20,000 nt of DNA from contig CAJNDS010002075.1 in NCBI GenBank assembly GCA_905221605.1, positions 309,832 to 329,831 on the forward strand. Reading direction: 5' to 3'. The first letter of the stretch is position 1, and the number at the start of each line of letters is the position of its first letter. Source of the DNA: Symbiodinium natans. Lineage: Eukaryota > Sar > Dinophyceae > Suessiales > Symbiodiniaceae. Below, piece after piece: positions 12,101-18,100 of the stretch. The notes under the pieces were generated by a model. That model searched no databases, was not told the origin of the DNA, and was given only the letters and a program-made list of their open reading frames with translations. The translations under genes were made by a program, and so were the position numbers.

Positions 12101-15100
12101 GGTTTTAGGGTTTCATGTGTTTTGGGGTTTTGGGGTCTGGGGTTTCGGGGTCTGGGGTTTGGAGTCTGGGGTTTAGGGTTTAGGGTTTTAGGGTGTTTTA
12201 GGGTCTAGCGTTGGAGCGTGTAGGGTTTAGGGTTTTAGGGTCACGGTTTGGGGTTTAGGGTTTAGGGTTTAGGGTTATCGACGTAGGTCGGATGCGGGTT
12301 TAGGGTTGAGGGTTTGGGGTTTAGGGCTTCGGGTTTGGAATGATTCTAGGGCACAGGGGGTTTGGGAGATTCTTAAAGAAATCTTATACTGGGAGGGTGA
12401 GGAAGCTTAGCAAGTAGCTTGAAAGTGGAGTTAGGAGTGCCCGAACTGGGACCCGACTTCAAACTCACCTGCTCATCAACCCCCTCGTGGGTTGCCTTTT
12501 TTCCATGGGTTTATGGTTGAGGGTTGTAGGTATTGTCCTGCTACGAACTCCTGGTAGAACCGTGGTTGTAGGACGTCCGCCGTGGCAAGTATCTTGTCCA
12601 CTTTGACCTTCTCTTCGTCTCTTCGCTTGTCGCGCAGCGGCAGTGGGTGCTTGTTCCCGTGAGGCATGCTTTGAAGCCCTGTGTTCATCGCTGCACGCAC
12701 CGCTGCGTTCGGGTCAGCTGTGCCCTTGTACGAGATGCTGTGAGGAGTGGCAAACGCCGATAAGTCTCAAGATTGAGGGTTTAGGGACCTCCTTGTACTT
12801 AGGGTCGAATCGCTTCCCCCTTGCATTGATTACACGCCCCCCTGATTTTACAACACTTTCGGGAAAATCCTGCCGAAACCGACCCCACCTTTTAAACCCT
12901 CTGCCGAATTGGGGGCGGGGTTCAGAGCCTCGACAACCTTCAAGCCAATCTCAATCTAAACCCTATCCCAAAAGATGGCATATGGATAAACACATCCCAC
13001 TAATACTAAAAAACACTTCGAGTTTGTATTGGGGGGGGGGAAACGTTTAATAATAACGGGAAGGGATTAGGGTTGAGGGTTTAGGGATTGGCGCTCATGC
13101 TGTCGGATCCTCCCAACCGCCTGGCTAAGGGTCAGAGTTGACGGACAGGGCTGCAGGCTTACTGGGCTTGATTTTGCTACTTTCCCTATATAACCTTAAA
13201 GGGACAATGGTCTTCATAAAGCCCGCCACCCTAAACCCTAAACCCTAAACCCTAAACTCTAAACTGCAAAAGGGCTTCTGGGTGAAGGCTCAGCTTAGGC
13301 AAGTTCGGGGAGGGCTAGGCCGGTGCAATCTGCAAGGGTTTAGGGTTTAGGGTTTAGGGTTTAGGGTTTAGGGTTTAGGGTTTAGGGCTTAAGGTTTAGG
13401 GTTTAGGGTTTAGGGTTTGTGAGGGTTACGGGATTGGTATTGAAGGTTTAGGGCCAAAATCCCCAAAACCCAAAACCCTAAGCCCTGAAACCGAAACCCT
13501 AAACCCTAAACCCCCAAACCCTAACCCCCAAACCCTAAACCCCAAACCCTAAACCTTAAGCCGTTTGTAATTCACAAGGCCAGGCACATCGAGGCCAACC
13601 CCGATGCCCACGATGACCACGCCGCAGATGACTTCCGTCCACACGATGACGTACGTGGACCTACCAGGCCGCGGGCGTTTTGGGGTTTAGGGTTTAGGGT
13701 TTAGGGTTTAGGGTTTAGGGGGCTGAGGGCTTTCGGGTTTTTAAGGCTTAGGGTTGGGATGTTCCCCCTTATACTAACAGTGCTTACTAGGGATTATAGT
13801 ACCCCAATTAGAATCCTATCATGAACTGTGAATATAGGGGGAACATCTCAAGTTTAGGGCGTAGAGTTAGGGTTGAGGGTTTGGGGTTTGGCGTTTAGCT
13901 GGGTTATGGCCCACACCCTACTGCCTGATCTGCTCCTGAGTGCCCGGCCCCCTTGGATTACATAAGGACTGTTGGTATAACGGGGAACATCCTTACCCTA
14001 AACCCTAAACCCTAACCCTGAACCCTAAACCCTAAACCCTGAACCCTAAACCGTAAACCAGCCCACACCCCTACTGCCTGATCTGCTCCTGAGTGCACTC
14101 AGATGTTGCGAACTCTTCCAGCATCGTGCGGAGCACCACCATGCCCGAGACGATGGCGTTCGACGCCTCGGTGTTTGAGAGCTTTCCTAAGATGGCCCTT
14201 CGAGCCCTACAGGGTTTAGGGTTTAGGGTTAGGGTTTAGGGTTTAGGGTTTAGGGTTTAGGGCTTAGGGTTTAGGGTTTAGGGTTTAGGGTTTAGGGTTT
14301 AGGGTTTAGGGTTTAGGGCTTAGGGCTTAGGGTTTAGGGTTTAGGGTTTAGGGTGTGTCAGGGGAGGGCGCGCGCTCGGGTGTGAAACACCCCGGGCCGC
14401 GCGCTCGCGTTGCCCGTCAACCCACCCCGGCCACCCAAACTATACTCTATTAGGGTTTAGGGTTTATGGAGTTTTTTTCTTGTGCCCTGATGTTTGCTTT
14501 GATGTTTTTAAAGTTGCGCTGTTAGGGTTTAAGCTGGGGTTGGGGGTAGCCTCGGCCCTTTTCGGGCCTTCGGCGTGTCAGGGCCCGTAGAGGCCCTTAT
14601 TTATTTGAAGGTCAGGGCAACCCTTTGTGCCTGCTCCTGGATTCCCCTTTTAAGGGCCTGAAGCCTTTTGGTGGCTCTTGGGGCCTTTTGGGGGCGAAGG
14701 GGTGCCCAAAACCATCGATTTCAGTACAAAAAATCGCATTTTTCATTGCGGGTACGGGCATCCTGGGGTCCCCCTTCTTTTAGGGGGCCTTTTGAAGTCT
14801 TTTGAAGCCTTTTGGTGGCTCTTGGGGTCTTTCGGGGCCCTGTTCGGACCTTCGGCGTGTCAGGGGCCGTAGAGGCTTTCTTCATTTGAAGGTCAGGGAA
14901 CCTATGAGTTTTTTGTCGCCAATGAGTATTTCAATCGCTAGGTTTAAGCTGGGGTTCGGGGTAGCCTCGGCCCTTTTCGGGATTTCGGCACGTTAGGGCC
15001 CGTAGGTTGCTTGAAGGCCTTCGCGGTGTTAGGGAGCTGGGGTTCGGAAGCCTCGGCCCTTTTCGGGCCTTCGGCAGGCCCCTAGAGGCCTTTGCTGATT

Positions 15101-18100
15101 TGGCGGGTTTCTGAGCTGGCCTTGACCCGGGAGGTTCTTGGCTTGGCTTTGGGGCCCTTAGCCTGGAGGCCTTGACCCTTGGCCTGCTTGGTGCGGGGGG
15201 CCCTTGGTCCGGGGGGGTCTTGGCCCGGGGCCTTGGCCCGGGGGGCCTTGGCCTGAAAGGCCCTTGGCCAGCGGGGCCAGGGTCGAAAACCCAAATTGAG
15301 CAACCCGCCTGCCTGGATCTCCCCAGCCTCCTGGTCCAGGAATCCAGCCGCCAGGGGCCAGGGGGCGGGGGGGGGGCCGGCAAACCCTGAACCCAAAACC
15401 CTGAACCACGCCCAGAGGAAAAGGGTTACGATTTGGGGGTACACTTTAGCTACGCTAAAGGTGGTCTGGGTGCCGGCCATCCCTTAGGCCGAGTACTGAC
15501 GTTGTCGTAAACAAGGCCGATGTCCGTTGGCCTGTCCAGGACAGACGGTGAGGCTTAACCCTCACCATTCCGTTTCTCTTTTCGCTTGGGCGCTCGGGCT
15601 GTAAGGCCCTCGGCCGAGCGTTCGGGGTCTGTCGCTCGACGGAAGCGACCCCTCACTTAGTTTAGGGTACCCCAAACCCAAAACCCTAAACCCCAAACCC
15701 CAAACCCTAAACCCTAAACCCTAAACCCTAAACCCTAAACCCTAAACCCTAAACCCTAAACCCTAAACCCTAAACCCCACACCCTACGCCAAGCCGCTGT
15801 AATCAGGGAGATGCGCCTGGGAAGGCAGATTGCCGGCATGCGGATGATCACGACCATCCTTGGCTCTCCTAGAGTTTTATAGGCTTCAGTAGCCCTAAAC
15901 CCTAAACCCTAAACCCTAAACCCTAAACCCTAAACCCTAAACCCTAAACCCTAAACCCTAAACCCTAAACCTTAATCCCTTATCCCTAATCCCTAAACCC
16001 CAAGCAGCCCTCCAAGCCACTCACTCAGCGCTCAGGGGGGCTTGGCTTCAGTTAGAGGCTCGGCACCCTGTTGAAAGCCCACGTGCTTGAAGGTTCATTC
16101 AGGTAGTTCTACGTGGGGGGGTTAGGATTTCGGGCTCAAGGTTGGTCACAAGTGCCTCAATTGAGGTTATAATGTTGGGTTTTGAGGTTTTAGAAGTACG
16201 AGGCCCTAAACCCTAAACCCTAAACCCTAAACCCTAAACCCTAAACCCTAAACCTAAACCCTAAACCCTAAACCCTAAACCCTAAACCTAAACCCTAAAC
16301 CCTACTTGTAGCTACCCACGAACCTTGAAGTAGAGGCTTCGTAAACTGGGTAGAAAGTAGGGTTCAGCAGACGGTACCTCCACGAAGGGCAATGCTCAAT
16401 CCATCGGGTTTAGGGTTTAGGGTTTAGGGTTTAGGGTTTAGGGTTTAGGGTTTAGGGTTTAGGGTTTAGGGTTTAGGGTTTAGGGTTTAGGGTTTAGGGT
16501 TTAGGGTTTAGGGTTTAGGGCTAGGGTTTGGGGTTTATACTCATGGCTTCCAGGGATCTGGGCTGTAAAGCTCCCTGGAGGGGGGGCGGGGTTGAGCGTT
16601 CAAAAAACCCTAAACCCTAAACCCTGAACCCTAATCGCCACCATGGTGTCAGTAGTACCAGCAGCTGCAGCTGCTCCGGAGGGCAGCAGATCGGCGACAG
16701 CACGAGCGCCGAGATGAGCATCACGCCAATGTAAAACACGTCCAGCGTGCCTGGCGGCTAGCCCTAAACCCTAAACCCTAAACCCTAAACCCTAAGCCCT
16801 AAGCCCTAAGCCCTAAGCCATATGCCCCAAGCCCTCAGCCCTAAACCATACAAACCCTAAACCCCAAACTGTCAACCCAAAGTAACCCTGAGCCTACTTG
16901 CCTGACCGAATATACTTAAACAGGGTGTGTGGGGAGGGGGGGACTAAGCAAGGATCATTTAACCATTCTTGTCGTGGGGTCTAGGGTTTATACCCCAAAA
17001 ACCCTAAACCCTAAACCCTAAACCCTAAACCCTAAACCCTACTTCCCTTCCTGGTCGTTGCAAGCCCTAAACCTACCGCAAACCCTAAGCCACGTTCTTT
17101 AGGCTTCAGGGTTCAGTGTTTAGGGTCTACAGGACTATAGGGATGCTGGAAACCCCTTTATCCAAGACATAAACTTGAAGAAAGATCAAGCTGAAGCCTT
17201 CAACCCTGACAGAAATCTTCGGAACCCCCCGCGCCTAGGCCCGCTCCCTAAACCCTAAACCCTAAACCCTAAACCCTAAACCCAATATAGGGTTTACAAC
17301 ATAAGTTGCCGCAGGCACGCGCCTCAAGCCCAACAAACCCCGAACCAAAAGCCTGCCCTGGCACCCTTGCACCCTAAAAGCCATAAACCCTGAACGGGTT
17401 TAGGGTTTAGGGTTTGGGGTTTGGGGTTTAGGGTTTAGGGTTTGGGGTTTAGGGTTTGGGGCTTGGGGTACATAAAGCCCCCGTTGGTTTAGGTTTAGGG
17501 TTTAGGGTTTAGGGTTTAGGGTTTAGGGTTTAGGGTTTAGGGTTTAGGGTTTAGGGTTTAGGGTTTAGGGTTTAGGGTTTGGGGAACATGTGCCTGGAGT
17601 GAGGCTCGATGGAAGAATCAGTGGCACGGCGGTGAATGTGGTGAGGGCCACGACTGTCCAGGACAGGGCCATGCTCATCCACCGCGGCCGCTCGCGAACG
17701 ATGTTCAACCTCTGGAAGTGAGATTGCGGATTTTGCGGGGTTTAGGGTTTAGGGTTTAGGGTTTAGGGTTTAGGGTTTAGGGTTTAGGGTTTAGGGTTTA
17801 GGGTTTAGGGTTTAGGGTTTAGGGTTTAGGGTTAGGGTTTGGGGTTTGGGGTTTAGGGTAGGGGCTTCTGGTTTAGGGGCTGAGGCGCTTTGGCATTTGT
17901 AGGTTTGGCTTAGGGCTTGTTTTGGTTGAAGAGTTTTTTTTTTTTTCTTTGAGGGGGCCGGGGGGGGCGATGGTGAGTCGGATTTGCACCTTCTACCTTC
18001 ATCAGTGGGAAGCTTCAACCCTAAACCCTAAACCCCACACCCAGGGTAAGGGTTCCTCAGGCTCCCCAACCCCCCCCCCCCCCGCCCCCCGCGCCAAACA

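Noticed and set aside
12643-13050. Plus ORF of 135 codons
   Set aside because: Its first part is antisense to the well-supported minus exon 12545-12737; the rest crosses unique intron and has no codon bias.
14931-15480. Minus ORFs of 150 and 132 codons
   Set aside because: Pro/Arg/Gly-rich translations of the GGCCTTGGCC repeat, open in several frames. Only the first 25 codons from 15480 look protein-like, and they are not joined to the chain.
16631-16700. Plus-strand gene start with a Kozak-like GCCACCATGG
   Set aside because: Gives only an Ala-rich peptide of about 24 codons. The opposite strand encodes a clear membrane helix with strong codon bias and good splice sites.
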